DNA of 61,551 nt from Rummeliibacillus sp. POC4 (lineage in GTDB: Bacteria > Bacillota > Bacilli > Bacillales_A > Planococcaceae): contig NZ_QWUA01000021.1 in NCBI RefSeq assembly GCF_003576525.1, positions 1 to 61,551 on the forward strand, written 5' to 3'. A model generated the notes under the pieces. The model was not told where the DNA came from. It was given only the letters and a program-made list of their open reading frames with translations, and searched no databases. Shown here piece by piece: positions 43,092 through 53,875 of the stretch. Position 1 is the stretch's first letter. Each line of letters starts with the position of its first letter. Made by a program: the position numbers and the translations under genes.

Positions 43092-44882
43092 TTATTTCAC
43101 TGGTTCGTCAGCTACTAATTCAAGGTCTTGTAATTCAGTTTCATTTAAATAATCTATATTGTAGTTTTTCACACGTTTGTTAACTGGAATGATTTCAGTA
43201 CGGAAGTACATTGGAATCGTAGTAGCTTGTTCACTCATGTATTCTTGCCATGCTCTGAATGCTTTACCACGATATTCTGAATCCATTGCTTCCTTAGAAT
43301 CTATATCTGATAATAATTTTGTTAGATCATCCGAAACGAAACGGCTGAAGTTAAATTGAGCTTCTTTTCCGTATAATCCTACAGGTGATGGATTAGTACC
43401 TGTACCCCATGCAGCCATGAACATATCGATATCTTTATCATCCGCTTGTACTTTATCATAGAAACTGTTGAATTCTATCAGACGGCCAGTTGATAGTTCC
43501 ACTTTTAGGCCAACATCTTTCCAATTTTGAATATAGAATTGAATAATTTTTTCATCTTTATCAGAACCCGACATCGCTGCTAGTTTGATAGAGAACTCTT
43601 TACCATCTGGATCTTCTACATAACCATCATTATTAGTATCTTTGTAACCTGCTTCTTCTAATAATTTTTTCGCTTGTTTCGGATCATATTTGTAGCCCTC
43701 TAATGAATCATCATAGAAGCTAGAGAATACTGGTGGAATTAAAGAATTAGCACGTGTACGTAATCCTTCATAATATACATCTGATACTTGTTCAATATCC
43801 ATTGCATATGCAACCGCTTTGCGTAGATTCACGTTATTCATCTTCGCAGTATCATTCATCACACTTACGCCTTCTTTAGTATCGTATTTACCTAGTTTAA
43901 AGCCTACATAAGAATAAGCTAACTCTGGACGACCTAAGATTGTAGTATTTGACGCATCTTTAATAGCAGAATAATCATTTGCTGGGTAATTCTTCACAAC
44001 ATCATATTTACCTGCTTTAATAGCAGCTGCAGAAGATGATGATGGTACAACTTCTACTACAACACTATCAAGTTTAGGTTTTCCTTTGAAATAATTTGGA
44101 TTGGCTTTAAATTTTACAGATTCACCTTTTACAATATTATCGATAACAAATGCACCCACTGTTACTGGATTTTTACGAACTGCATCTGATTTAATTAAAT
44201 CTTTGATTTTGATATCTTTTAATTGGTGTTTTGGTGCAGCATAACCCCAAAGGCCATCACCGCCAGAGTAGATTGCTGGTGAAACTTTTTTGAATGAAAT
44301 TTCCATTGTATAATCATCCACTTTTTTGATACCAGAAATCTCTTTTGCTTTGCCATCATGATATTCTTTAGCCCCAACGATATTTTGGAAGTCTGCATCA
44401 TAACGAACTCCAGTATAATCCTTATCAGCGATAATATAGTAAGGGTAAATAACGTCATCAATTGTAAATGGCTTACCATCTGACCATTTAACATCTTTTT
44501 TAATTGTTACAGTTGCTTTGTTTGCATCCTCATCTACTTTAAGTTGTCCTAGACCTGTATCAGCAATTAAAAAGTCTTCTTTTGTATCAAAAATTGAATT
44601 TGAGGCGTAATCCAGAATATCCTTATCATTTCCATCTTCATATAACTCCCAGTTAAAAATCCCTTGGAATGGTGAATCTGTCACTAAGCCGACTTTTAAT
44701 GTTCCTCCTTCAATCGAATCACCATCATTTTTTGCCTCAAAAGGTAATTTACTTGTATCTACCTTTTCCTTTTTAGTATCTTCTCCTTTGCTTTTATCTT
44801 TAGAATCTGATCCTCCACATGCAGCTAGTGCCAACATTAATACACATACTAAAGATAGTAAAAGCCATTTCTTTTTCTTCAT
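43092..44882 (-). CDS. oppA: Oligopeptide ABC transporter substrate-binding lipoprotein
   Basis: A 596-residue extracellular receptor of SBP family 5. The lipobox L-A-L-A-A-C follows a basic and hydrophobic signal, giving a lipid-anchored Cys near residue 22, then a charged Lys/Asp linker. Family features include V-K-W-S-D-G-K-P-F-T near 130, the long binding domain with K-A-V-A-Y-A-M-D near 360 and A-A-W-G-T-G-T-N near 495. It is the last gene of the operon, after the two permeases. The peptide specificity cannot be read. The name follows the family, not a proven orthology. Confidence 0.88.
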   Translation of the reverse strand: MKKKKWLLLSLVCVLMLALAACGGSDSKDKSKGEDTKKEKVDTSKLPFEAKNDGDSIEGGTLKVGLVTDSPFQGIFNWELYEDGNDKDILDYASNSIFDTKEDFLIADTGLGQLKVDEDANKATVTIKKDVKWSDGKPFTIDDVIYPYYIIADKDYTGVRYDADFQNIVGAKEYHDGKAKEISGIKKVDDYTMEISFKKVSPAIYSGGDGLWGYAAPKHQLKDIKIKDLIKSDAVRKNPVTVGAFVIDNIVKGESVKFKANPNYFKGKPKLDSVVVEVVPSSSSAAAIKAGKYDVVKNYPANDYSAIKDASNTTILGRPELAYSYVGFKLGKYDTKEGVSVMNDTAKMNNVNLRKAVAYAMDIEQVSDVYYEGLRTRANSLIPPVFSSFYDDSLEGYKYDPKQAKKLLEEAGYKDTNNDGYVEDPDGKEFSIKLAAMSGSDKDEKIIQFYIQNWKDVGLKVELSTGRLIEFNSFYDKVQADDKDIDMFMAAWGTGTNPSPVGLYGKEAQFNFSRFVSDDLTKLLSDIDSKEAMDSEYRGKAFRAWQEYMSEQATTIPMYFRTEIIPVNKRVKNYNIDYLNETELQDLELVADEPVK

Positions 44883-44900
44883 CCAATCTCCTCCTCTTTT

Positions 44901-45815
44901 TTATCCTATTCTTTGTTTTGCATCTGCTGAACGACGTAATGCCTGCCCAACATAATTTATTCCTAACATCAATACTAAAATTAGCATAGATGCTGGTAAC
45001 CATACCCACCACTTTTCAGCTAAGACTGTTTGGTTAAATGCAGAACTGACAAGTGTGCCTAAACTTGGCGTAGATTCAGGTAAACCAAAACCTAAGAATG
45101 AAAGACCTGTTTCAATCCCTACATTTCCTGCAAAGTTTAATGTCATTTCTACAATTAAGATAGAACTTAAATTTGGCACAATGCCCTTCAACATAATGGC
45201 AAAATCGCTTGTCCCCATAGTTTTAGAAGCATTAACATAATCTCGTTTTGACTCAGATAATGTCTTACTTCGTACTAGCCTTGCTGTTCCAACCCACATA
45301 AATGCACTCAATATTAAGACGAAAGATGTAACATTATATTTTGGAATGATTGTCACAAAAACGATGACAATCATCATAGTTGGTAAAGTCATGACAAAAT
45401 CAACTAAGCGCATTAGAATATTATCGACTATGCCACCATAATAGCCTGCTAAAATTCCTACACCTATTCCAAGAATTCCAGTAATGATCGTAATCGCAAT
45501 TGCGATAATCAGAGAATTCCTTGCCCCAATGACCAATTGGCCTAATACATCACTACCACCTTGATCAGCACCTAATATAAAACCATTTTCACCTGGTCTT
45601 GCAAATTCATCTAGTAAACTAATTTTCATCAGTTCCTCTTGATTGATAAAAGGTGCCCAAATAATAGAGCCAAATATAATTACAAACAATATAAGAAGTG
45701 AAAACATAGCTAATTTATCTTTTTTAAATTCACGCCAGATAACACGCCATCCCGTGACGGGCAAACTTGATGCTTCCACTTCTCTATCTGGACTCTTTTC
45801 TAACACTTTTTCCAT
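44901..45815 (-). CDS. oppC: Oligopeptide ABC transporter permease (OppC type)
   Basis: A 304-residue inner-membrane permease with six hydrophobic segments. The N-terminal W-R-V-I-W-R-E-F-K-K-D-K-L-A stretch is typical of OppC/DppC, and the cytoplasmic coupling loop Y-V-N-A-S-K-T-M-G-T-S-D near residue 195 contacts the ATPases. Paired with the permease at 45853-46815. Confidence 0.9.
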   Translation of the reverse strand: MEKVLEKSPDREVEASSLPVTGWRVIWREFKKDKLAMFSLLILFVIIFGSIIWAPFINQEELMKISLLDEFARPGENGFILGADQGGSDVLGQLVIGARNSLIIAIAITIITGILGIGVGILAGYYGGIVDNILMRLVDFVMTLPTMMIVIVFVTIIPKYNVTSFVLILSAFMWVGTARLVRSKTLSESKRDYVNASKTMGTSDFAIMLKGIVPNLSSILIVEMTLNFAGNVGIETGLSFLGFGLPESTPSLGTLVSSAFNQTVLAEKWWVWLPASMLILVLMLGINYVGQALRRSADAKQRIG

Positions 45816-45852
45816 ATTAGATTCACCCCTCTTTTTCTAATATTTTTGTAGT

Positions 45853-46815
45853 TTATTCGATTCGAATACGTGGATCAACAATGCTTAAAATAATATCCGA
45901 TAACAAACTACCTAATAATGTTAAGAATCCATATAGCATAATAAGTGTTGTAATAACGCTATAGTCACGGGCCATTATCGAGTCGATAAATAATTTCCCC
46001 ATACCTGGATATCCAAAAATGGTCTCTATAAAAAACGATCCACCTAGTAATCCAGTAATGGTAAAACCTAGGAATGCAGCGATTGGCAATAGCGAATTTC
46101 GAAAAATGTGGCGTGAATATACTTTTTTCATCGGAATTCCCTTACTTCTTGCAGTTTTTACATAATCCTGTAATTGTGCATCTATAATTTCTGATCGTAG
46201 ATATTGAATAATAGCTGTTGTACCAAGTACAGCATATGTAATTGCAGGTAGTAGAAGATGGTATATAATGCTCCAATAATAACCAAGTGTTCCCGCCTTT
46301 TCTTCTACATCTTTTGTTCCTGAAGTAGGAAACCACTGTAATTTGTAGCCGAAAACATAGACGAAAATCAAACCTAATACAAATGTTGGAATCGCATAGC
46401 TAATAAAGCTATACAATACGATTGTTTTATCTTTTAATGAGTTTTGATAACGTCCTGCTATAACACCTAATGGAATTGCAATAAGATACACTAAGAAAAC
46501 ACTTAATAAAGATAACCAAAGTGTATTTAATCCTCTATCACCAATAAGAGAAGCTACGCTCACTTTAAACGTATAACTATCACCAAAATCGCCTTGGAAC
46601 ATATTAACAATCCAATTCCAATATTGAACGTATACCGGATCATTTAATCCTGCCAATTCTCGTAATTCCTCAATACGATTTGGATCGGTTTGTGGTGTTA
46701 TCAATCCCGAAAAAGGATCACCTGGCATAAATTGAGCTAAGATGAATATAAAAATACTTAAAACAAATAGTTGCGGTATCATGATTAAAAAGCGTCTAGC
46801 TATTGTTTTCCACAC
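45853..46815 (-). CDS. oppB: Oligopeptide ABC transporter permease (OppB type)
   Basis: A 320-residue permease. Starts at a GTG with AAAGGAGG eight bases upstream; it overlaps the end of the upstream ATPase by 20 bases. It has R-R-F-L-I-M-I-P-Q-L at the N-terminus, Q-F-M-P-G-D-P-F near 35 and the coupling loop Y-V-K-T-A-R-S-K-G near 217. Six membrane segments. Confidence 0.9.
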   Translation of the reverse strand: MWKTIARRFLIMIPQLFVLSIFIFILAQFMPGDPFSGLITPQTDPNRIEELRELAGLNDPVYVQYWNWIVNMFQGDFGDSYTFKVSVASLIGDRGLNTLWLSLLSVFLVYLIAIPLGVIAGRYQNSLKDKTIVLYSFISYAIPTFVLGLIFVYVFGYKLQWFPTSGTKDVEEKAGTLGYYWSIIYHLLLPAITYAVLGTTAIIQYLRSEIIDAQLQDYVKTARSKGIPMKKVYSRHIFRNSLLPIAAFLGFTITGLLGGSFFIETIFGYPGMGKLFIDSIMARDYSVITTLIMLYGFLTLLGSLLSDIILSIVDPRIRIE

Positions 46816-47767
46816 TTTCGTAACCTCCTTTCTCAATGCTCCCTATTGCAACAGAATGATTAGAGGAAACACTACTAAGCGGATATACCTTACCATCTTC
46901 ATCGTAGTATTTATGTTGTTCTTTTTTATAGTCAACTTCTACTTGTCGTCGCTTATGTTTTCTTTCCAAGCGTGATTCGGGTGCAATATTCGGAATTGCG
47001 GACAATAAACGCTTGGTATAAATATGCCGTGGATCTTTAAATATCTCATTTTTACTTCCAGTTTCAACAAAGCGCCCTTTATACATGATAGAAATATGAT
47101 CACACATATGACGGACAACCCCTAAGTCATGAGAAATAAATAAGTAGCTCAAACCATATTCGTTTTGAATATCCTTCATAAAGTTCAATACTTGGGCTTG
47201 TACAGAAAGATCCAGAGCTGACACTGGTTCATCTGCTATTATCATTTTAGGATTACAAGCAACTGCCCTCGCAATACCAAGACGTTGACGTTGACCACCT
47301 GAAAACTGATGAGGATACTTGTACATTGCTTCTTCTGACATTCCGACAATTTCTAGTAGTTCAATAATACGTTTACGTTCCTCTTGAACTGTCATATTCA
47401 TAAAATTACGAATAGGCTCTGCAATAATATCAAGCACACGTTTTCTCGGATTCATACTTGACTGTGAATCCTGGAAGATCATTTGAATATCTCTGTTATA
47501 AGCACTATCACGCTTACGGCGTTGGTGCGTTACGTCTTCACCTTCATAAATTATTTTTCCAGAAGTAATTTTCTCTAGTCCAATAATTGCTTTACCAGTT
47601 GTCGATTTACCTGAACCTGACTCTCCAACTAATCCATATGTCTTTCCTTTTTCAAATTCCATAGATACGCCATCTACTGCATATACATGATCAATCACTG
47701 TATTAAAAAAGCCACCGCGAATTGGATAGTGCACACATAAATCTTTTACTTCCATAAAGCTACTCAT
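46796..47767 (-). CDS. oppF: Oligopeptide ABC transporter ATPase (OppF type)
   Basis: A 323-residue ATPase beginning at an ATG after AAAGGAGG; its start overlaps the oppD stop (ATGA). Walker A G-E-S-G-S-G-K-S near 49, signature F-S-G-G-Q-R-Q-R near 150, Walker B M-I-I-A-D-E-P near 170 and H-loop I-S-H-D. The C-terminal oligopeptide/dipeptide-type extension is present. Confidence 0.9.
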   Translation of the reverse strand: MSSFMEVKDLCVHYPIRGGFFNTVIDHVYAVDGVSMEFEKGKTYGLVGESGSGKSTTGKAIIGLEKITSGKIIYEGEDVTHQRRKRDSAYNRDIQMIFQDSQSSMNPRKRVLDIIAEPIRNFMNMTVQEERKRIIELLEIVGMSEEAMYKYPHQFSGGQRQRLGIARAVACNPKMIIADEPVSALDLSVQAQVLNFMKDIQNEYGLSYLFISHDLGVVRHMCDHISIMYKGRFVETGSKNEIFKDPRHIYTKRLLSAIPNIAPESRLERKHKRRQVEVDYKKEQHKYYDEDGKVYPLSSVSSNHSVAIGSIEKGGYESVENNS

Positions 47768-48810
47768 AGATGGCTTCCTCCTTTCTCCCCATCGAAATGA
47801 AAGTTCTTCCAACAGGTACATCTGACAAAGTGCCCTGGAGAAATTTCATGAAGCTGCGGTTCTTTTTCATGTTTACTTTCATCAATCCACGGAATTCGAG
47901 GTGAGAAACGGCAGCCGTGTTTGGATAGCTTTGTCAATGTTGGCACGATTCCCTGTATTACTTCTAGTTTTTCACTTTCTCTTTCTACTTGAGGAATAGA
48001 ATTTAACAATGAACGAGTATATGGATGCTTTGGATTATTAAATAATTCCTGTACGGATGCAATCTCAATAATTTGTCCTGCATACATCACTGCTACTCGA
48101 TCTGCTACTTCAGCTACAACTCCCAAATCGTGAGTAATTAGAATAATTCCTGCGTTTGTTTCTGCTTGTAAATCTAATAATAAGTCTAGGATTTGGGCTT
48201 GAATTGTTACATCAAGTGCAGTAGTAGGCTCGTCTGCAATCATTATTTTAGGCTTACATGCAATCGCGATTGCAATCATGACACGTTGTCTCATGCCACC
48301 TGATAATTGGTGTGAAAACTGTCTCGCTACGCGTTTTGGATTGATAATTCCTACTTGATCTAAAAGCTCAAGCACTCTTTTCTTTCGTTGTTGTTCATCC
48401 AGCTTTGTATGAAAAAACAAGGACTCTTCAATTTGATCCCCTATTCTCATTAAAGGATTCAATGCGGAAAGTGGATCCTGGAAGATAAACCCTATATCAT
48501 TTCCACGAATCTTATTTAAATCATCCTCTTTAAGCTTCACAATATTACTTCCGTTATATAGGATTTCTCCAGTTACCTTTGTATTTAATGGATTATGCAA
48601 ACCTACAATGGAAGTTGCTAATGTACTTTTACCACAGCCAGATTCTCCAACAATAGCTAGAACTTCATTTTCCTTTAGTGATAGTGAAACATCATCTACA
48701 GCATCGTAGTAACTGTCCTTTATTCTGAAACTAGTGCGCAAATGATTGATTTTGAGTATTTCATTTGAGGATTTCAAATTGTTTGCTAGTACTTCTTCTG
48801 AGGTTTTCAA
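47764..48810 (-). CDS. oppD: Oligopeptide ABC transporter ATPase (OppD type)
   Basis: A 348-residue ATPase, first gene of the operon. The TTG at 48810 follows AAGGGAGGG by seven bases; the frame to 48891 adds a hydrophobic tail foreign to the family. Walker A G-E-S-G-C-G-K-S near 53, signature L-S-G-G-M-R-Q-R near 163, Walker B M-I-A-D-E-P near 183. The C-terminal C-R-F-S-P-R and F-V-R-C region is the oligopeptide-type extension. A CodY-like box lies upstream at 48963-48977. Confidence 0.9.
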   Translation of the reverse strand: MKTSEEVLANNLKSSNEILKINHLRTSFRIKDSYYDAVDDVSLSLKENEVLAIVGESGCGKSTLATSIVGLHNPLNTKVTGEILYNGSNIVKLKEDDLNKIRGNDIGFIFQDPLSALNPLMRIGDQIEESLFFHTKLDEQQRKKRVLELLDQVGIINPKRVARQFSHQLSGGMRQRVMIAIAIACKPKIMIADEPTTALDVTIQAQILDLLLDLQAETNAGIILITHDLGVVAEVADRVAVMYAGQIIEIASVQELFNNPKHPYTRSLLNSIPQVERESEKLEVIQGIVPTLTKLSKHGCRFSPRIPWIDESKHEKEPQLHEISPGHFVRCTCWKNFHFDGEKGGSHL

Positions 48811-48962
48811 ATATATGCCCTCCCTTAATAATTTGAATATTAAAAATATTAAAGTTGAACCAATAAACATTATGTAGAGAACAATCGACATATTTCGTTT
48901 TTCTAAATATATTATTTTTACTAAAATAACATAAAATAGAATTTTGTCTATCTTTTTATTAC

Positions 48963-48977
48963 AATATTCTGAAATTT
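48963..48977. promoter_or_regulatory. CodY-like box upstream of opp
   Basis: AATATTCTGAAATTT matches 13 of 15 positions of the CodY consensus AATTTTCWGAAAATT. Peptide transporters are frequent CodY targets. The rest of the 408-bp gap 48811-49218 is AT-rich and holds no gene, only this site and the pheT terminator. Confidence 0.45.
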
Positions 48978-49165
48978 TTATATATTATAAGTATATCAAT
49001 ATATAACATTAAGGTCTGACAACATTTTTATCCATTATAGCATACTGATATTAATTATCAATAATATTTTACTATTTATTTACATTAATAGAATTGCTTT
49101 GTATATCATATTATATATTCAAGTAATTTATGTGAAAAATATTACATAAACCATTTTTTCAAAAT

Positions 49166-49198
49166 AAAAAGGCGATAACTAAAAGTTATCACCTTTTT
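49166..49198 (-). terminator. Terminator of pheST
   Basis: On the minus strand GGTGATAACT-TTT-AGTTATCGCC is followed by TTTTTATTTT. Confidence 0.85.
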
Positions 49199-49218
49199 AA
49201 AATAAGGATTATTACATA

Positions 49219-51624
49219 TTAACGTAATTCTGCTCCAGATTCAGTAAGAGCGGCTACAACTTTATCATGTGCAGCTACAACTTCTTCATCAGTAAGTGTT
49301 CGTTCTGGTGTGAAGTAAGTTAATGTGAAGGCAACTGATTTTTTGCCTAGTTCCATTTTTTCTCCTTCATAAAGGTCAAATACATTGACTTCTTTAAGTA
49401 ATTTACCACCAGCATTACGGATTGTTGCTTCTAAATCTGCTGCTTTTGTAGTACGATCAACGATTAATGCAATATCACGTGAAATAGATGGGAAACGTGG
49501 AACTGGAACATATACTAATGGTTCAATAGATGCTGCAATAATTTCTTCTAAGTTTAGTTCCATCACATACGTTTCTTTAAGGCCGTTTGCTTTTTGTTCC
49601 GCTGGGTGCAATTGACCTAAGAAACCAATTCTCTTGCCATCTAAAAGGATGTTAGCTGTGCGTCCTGGATGTAAACCATCGACAACTGCCGTTTCGTAAG
49701 TGATACGAGTTGTTAAGTCTAATTTAGCAAATAAAGATTCTAAAATTCCTTTGAGTACAAAGAAGTCGACTTTTTTATGTTCACCTTGCCAAGCGTTATT
49801 CAACCAATTACCTGTCATAACAGCCGCAAGATGTGATTCTTCTCGTGGAAGACCTTCTTCTGTTTCTCCTAAAAATACGGAACCAATTTCGTAAAGAGCT
49901 ACAGAATCTTGTTGACGAGATACATTATAAGTAACACTTTCAATTAGATGAGGCAAAATACTTTGACGCAATGTACTGCGTTCTTCACTCATTGGCATTA
50001 AAAGGCGAGTTGTTGGAGCTGTTTCTAATGCGTATTTTTGTGAAAGCTCATCTGAAGTAAGTGAATAAGTCAATGCTTGATACAAACCTGATCCTTGTAA
50101 TTGGTGATGAATAAGACGACGTTTTGCTTGGTATGCATTAAGGCCACCAGCTTTAGATTCACCAACTGGTACTGTTGCAGGGATTTCATCATAACCATAT
50201 AATCGAGCAATTTCTTCTACGATATCTTCTTCAATTTTGATGTCTTGACGACGTGTTGGTGCATCGATATAAAGAAGACCATTAGCAGTTTCAACGTCAA
50301 ATTTTAAACGAGTTAAGATAGTTACCATTTCGTTAAGAGAAATTTTCATACCTAAACGTGAATTGACAAAATCAGGTGAAACAACAACTTTGGCAGGTGT
50401 TTTATCTAATTCATCAAAAACAACAGCACCTGATAATACTTCTCCACCTGCAATTTCTGCTAATAACTGAGCAGCACGTTCTGCAGCAGGAATGACGCGG
50501 TTTGGATCAACGCCTTTTTCATAACGGGCACTTGCTTCACTACGTAAACCAAGATCTTTTGCAGTATATCGAACAGTTAGACCATCGAAGTATGCAGATT
50601 CAATTACTACAGTTGTTGTTTTATCTGTTACTTCTGAGTCATAGCCACCCATAACACCTGCTACTGCTACAGGTTCTTTACCATTTGTAATGACAAGATT
50701 TTTTGCATTTAGCACTCGATCTTGACCATCTAATGTTTTAATCGGTTCTCCTTCTTTTGCTAAGCGAACAACGATTTCACCAGTACCTAGTGCATCATAG
50801 TCAAATGCATGAAGTGGTTGACCATATTCCATTAAAATGTAGTTTGTAATATCAACGACATTATTTAATGGGCGTACACCAGCAGCCATTAAACGTTGTT
50901 GTAACCATAATGGTGATTCACCGATTTTGACGTTTTTCACGACTTTAGCAGTGTACATTGGGTTGACATCTTTTGCTTCTACACGAACTTTTAAAACTTC
51001 TTCAGCTTTTTGGGCTGATTCCTCATGAGCTGTTTCTGGGAGTTTAATCTCTTCTGAAAGAATAGCTGCAACTTCATATGCAACCCCTAACATACTCATG
51101 GCATCTGAACGGTTTGGTGTTAAACCTAATTCTAAAATGACATCATCTAAACCTAAAGCTTTGATTGCATCCATTCCTACTGGAGTTTCTTCAGGTAAAA
51201 CATAAATGCCATCTGCATATTTTTTCGGAACAACTTTACCTTCAATACCTAATTCTTGTAAGGAACAAATCATACCATTAGATACTTCACCGCGAAGTTT
51301 CCCTTTTTTAATTTTTTTGCCGCCTACATATCCATTCGGACGAACAGCAACAATTTTTTGACCTTCTGCAACATTTGGAGCACCACATACAATTTGTGAA
51401 AGCTCATCTTCACCGAAATCTACTTGGCAAATATTTAAATGATCAGAATCAGGATGTTTTTTAATTTCCTTGATTTGACCAACCATAATTTTTTTAATAC
51501 CTTTTGATAGGTGATGTACACCTTCAACTTCAATCCCTGAACGGGTAATCTTTTCTGCTAAATCTTCAGCTTCTAAACCTTGTAAATCGACATATTGTGA
51601 TAACCATTTTAAAGATACTAACAT
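49219..51624 (-). CDS. pheT: Phenylalanyl-tRNA synthetase beta subunit
   Basis: An 801-residue subunit with the full bacterial domain order: tRNA-binding EMAP-like domain (about 40-150, with H-P-D-S-D-H-L), B3/B4 editing region (about 210-390), B5 domain (about 405-475), the catalytic-like core and the C-terminal anticodon-binding FDX-ACB domain (about 705-800, P-R-F-P-S-I-S-R-D-I-A). Together with PheS it forms an alpha2-beta2 enzyme. It follows pheS by 12 bases. Confidence 0.97.
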   Translation of the reverse strand: MLVSLKWLSQYVDLQGLEAEDLAEKITRSGIEVEGVHHLSKGIKKIMVGQIKEIKKHPDSDHLNICQVDFGEDELSQIVCGAPNVAEGQKIVAVRPNGYVGGKKIKKGKLRGEVSNGMICSLQELGIEGKVVPKKYADGIYVLPEETPVGMDAIKALGLDDVILELGLTPNRSDAMSMLGVAYEVAAILSEEIKLPETAHEESAQKAEEVLKVRVEAKDVNPMYTAKVVKNVKIGESPLWLQQRLMAAGVRPLNNVVDITNYILMEYGQPLHAFDYDALGTGEIVVRLAKEGEPIKTLDGQDRVLNAKNLVITNGKEPVAVAGVMGGYDSEVTDKTTTVVIESAYFDGLTVRYTAKDLGLRSEASARYEKGVDPNRVIPAAERAAQLLAEIAGGEVLSGAVVFDELDKTPAKVVVSPDFVNSRLGMKISLNEMVTILTRLKFDVETANGLLYIDAPTRRQDIKIEEDIVEEIARLYGYDEIPATVPVGESKAGGLNAYQAKRRLIHHQLQGSGLYQALTYSLTSDELSQKYALETAPTTRLLMPMSEERSTLRQSILPHLIESVTYNVSRQQDSVALYEIGSVFLGETEEGLPREESHLAAVMTGNWLNNAWQGEHKKVDFFVLKGILESLFAKLDLTTRITYETAVVDGLHPGRTANILLDGKRIGFLGQLHPAEQKANGLKETYVMELNLEEIIAASIEPLVYVPVPRFPSISRDIALIVDRTTKAADLEATIRNAGGKLLKEVNVFDLYEGEKMELGKKSVAFTLTYFTPERTLTDEEVVAAHDKVVAALTESGAELR

Positions 51625-51636
51625 GCCTTCCCCTCC

Positions 51637-52680
51637 CTACTCTTCTGTGCGATGGAATTGTGATAAGAATCTTACATCATTTGTATAGAAATGACGGATA
51701 TCATCCACCCCATATTTCAACATTGCAATACGTTCCGGTCCCATTCCAAATGCGAATCCAGAAACTTTTTTAGGATCATAGCCAGCCATTGAAAGTACAT
51801 TTGGGTGGACCATACCAGCACCAAGAATTTCAATCCAGCCTGTATGTTTACATACGTTACAGCCTTCACCACCACATTTAAAGCAAGAAATATCCATTTC
51901 AACTGAAGGTTCTGTGAATGGGAAGAAGCTTGGACGTAAACGGATTTCACGGTCTTCACCGAACATTTTCTTAGCGAAGATGTCTAATGTGCCCTTTAAG
52001 TCACTCATACGAATGTTCTCACCAACTACTAAACCTTCGATTTGAGTGAATTGGTGTGAGTGAGTTGCGTCATCATTGTCACGACGGAATACTTTCCCTG
52101 GACAAATAATTTTAAATGAGGCACCTTGTTTTTTCTCCATTGTACGTGCTTGTACTGGAGATGTATGTGTACGCATTAGGATTTCTTCTGAAATATAGAA
52201 AGTATCTTGCATATCACGTGCAGGGTGACCTTTTGGTAAGTTTAATGCTTCAAAGTTATAGTAGTCTTTTTCAACTTCAGGACCTTCAGCAACTTCATAC
52301 CCCATAGAGATGAATAAATCTTCAATTTCTTCAATTACACGAGTTAACGGATGTGCATTTGCTACTTTTACAGGACGACCTGGAAGTGTCACATCAATTG
52401 CTTCTTTTTCTAATTGTTCTTGGATTGCTTGTTCTTCTAATGTAGCTTTGCGTACATCGTGAATATGTTGAACTTCTGCGCGAACTTCATTAACTAAAGC
52501 ACCCATTTTAGGACGTTCCTCTACAGGAAGTTTCCCCATACCTTTTAATAGATCTGTAATTGGACCTTTTTTACCTAAATAAGCAACACGGACTTCATTT
52601 AATTGTTTAATATTCTCTGTTGCCGTGATTTTTTCTATAACTTCTTCTTTTAGTTGAGTTAGTTGCTCGATCATTGCCAT
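51637..52680 (-). CDS. pheS: Phenylalanyl-tRNA synthetase alpha subunit
   Basis: A 347-residue catalytic subunit. An N-terminal coiled coil (~1-85) is followed by the class II core: motif 1 region near H-P-L-T-R-V-I, motif 2 [15 protein letters not shown] and motif 3 [10 protein letters not shown]. The ATG at 52680 has GGAGG eight bases upstream; the frame to 52770 adds unrelated residues. Expression is controlled by the T-box leader. Confidence 0.96.
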   Translation of the reverse strand: MAMIEQLTQLKEEVIEKITATENIKQLNEVRVAYLGKKGPITDLLKGMGKLPVEERPKMGALVNEVRAEVQHIHDVRKATLEEQAIQEQLEKEAIDVTLPGRPVKVANAHPLTRVIEEIEDLFISMGYEVAEGPEVEKDYYNFEALNLPKGHPARDMQDTFYISEEILMRTHTSPVQARTMEKKQGASFKIICPGKVFRRDNDDATHSHQFTQIEGLVVGENIRMSDLKGTLDIFAKKMFGEDREIRLRPSFFPFTEPSVEMDISCFKCGGEGCNVCKHTGWIEILGAGMVHPNVLSMAGYDPKKVSGFAFGMGPERIAMLKYGVDDIRHFYTNDVRFLSQFHRTEE

Positions 52681-52779
52681 TTGTAAATTCCTCCTTCCAA
52701 GATTGAAACAAATAGTAGGTGAAACCATTAAGATAGGGCGTTTTGCTATATTAGTTTCTACAAAATACATAGAAAAAAT

Positions 52780-53030
52780 AAAAAAATCCTCGCCCCCTAA
52801 AAAGGGACGAGGTTATATTCGCGTTACCACCCTAGTTATTGCAAGAAAAAACTTACAATCACTCATTACTTAACGGCGTTTCACCGGCCATCCTTTACAG
52901 TAATTATACTGGTCCCGGTGGCTGCTAACGGGGTGAACTTCCATCCATCAACACAATATGCACGCTTTCAGTCTATGACATGCACTCCCTAAAAAGGTCA
53001 AACAATGTACTTTTCCCGCTCATTGCATTT
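52780..53030 (-). ncRNA. T-box leader (tRNA-Phe responsive)
   Basis: The conserved T-box AGGGTGGTAACGCGAAT occupies 52817-52833 on the minus strand and is followed by the terminator stem CCTCGTCCC/GGGGGCGAGG and TTTTTT (52780-52813). A large stem I region lies upstream; a TTC triplet at 52935-52937 is a candidate Phe specifier. Uncharged tRNA-Phe would bind and allow readthrough into pheS. Confidence 0.93.
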
Positions 53031-53083
53031 TATTTATTATTTACTCTAAATCATTATACGCAATTCAAGTCTTTACTTCAAGT

Positions 53084-53854
53084 TTAGAATTCATCCGTTG
53101 AGAAATAATAAAGTACAATTCCTGTTGCAACAGCAACGTTTAATGATTCAGCTTCACCCATTATAGGAATAATTACATTGGCATCTGTTTTCGCTAAAAT
53201 ATCTGAATCAATGCCACTGCCTTCATTTCCCATTATGAGTGCAAACTTACCTTCTTTTTTCACTTGATGATAAAGCACTGCATTTTCTAATGCAGTACCG
53301 TAAACAGGAATGGCTTTTTCTTTTAATGAATCAATCCATTCACTTAAATCCCCTCGTACTACAGGTATATGGAAAATGGAACCTTGTGTTGATCGTACTG
53401 TTTTTGGATTATAAGGATCAGCACAGCCTTTTCCTAAAATAACAGCATCAATTCCAGCAGCATCGGCAGTTCGAATCATTGTACCAATATTACCTGGGTC
53501 TTGAACGGCATCAACTAGTAAAAGTTTCTTCCACTTAGTTTGCTCCTCTTTTGATACTGTAGGTTGTTTAACTTGAGCGAAAATACCTTGTGAATGTTCA
53601 GTTTCTGCAAATTCATTTGCAACTTGAGCAGTAACTTCTACAACATAGATATTATCGATATTCCAGTTTGATGGTATATCTACATCTTCACGCACAATTA
53701 TATTTAGTATTTCGCTTTTATTTTTTATAGCTTCTTCCACTAAGTGGAAACCTTCTATTAGAAATTCGCCAGAGCGATCACGTTCTTTACGAGTAGTCGC
53801 TAGTTTTTTCCAATACTTCACAAGGGAATTTTGTGGAGATTCGATTCTTTTCAT
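53084..53854 (-). CDS. ysgA: SpoU/TrmH-family RNA methyltransferase (YsgA-like)
   Basis: A 256-residue AdoMet-dependent 2'-O-methyltransferase with a trefoil-knot fold. It has an N-terminal substrate-binding domain (~1-100), then motif 1 D-A-V-Q-D-P-G-N-I-G-T-M-I-R-T-A-D near 114, motif 2 A-L-I-M-G-N-E-G-S-G near 204 and motif 3 I-P-I-M-G-E-A-E-S-L-N-V-A-V-A near 227. Lies upstream of pheS as in B. subtilis. The modified rRNA or tRNA site is unknown. Confidence 0.9.
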   Translation of the reverse strand: MKRIESPQNSLVKYWKKLATTRKERDRSGEFLIEGFHLVEEAIKNKSEILNIIVREDVDIPSNWNIDNIYVVEVTAQVANEFAETEHSQGIFAQVKQPTVSKEEQTKWKKLLLVDAVQDPGNIGTMIRTADAAGIDAVILGKGCADPYNPKTVRSTQGSIFHIPVVRGDLSEWIDSLKEKAIPVYGTALENAVLYHQVKKEGKFALIMGNEGSGIDSDILAKTDANVIIPIMGEAESLNVAVATGIVLYYFSTDEF

Positions 53855-53875
53855 GTATTCTTTACCGCCTTTATA

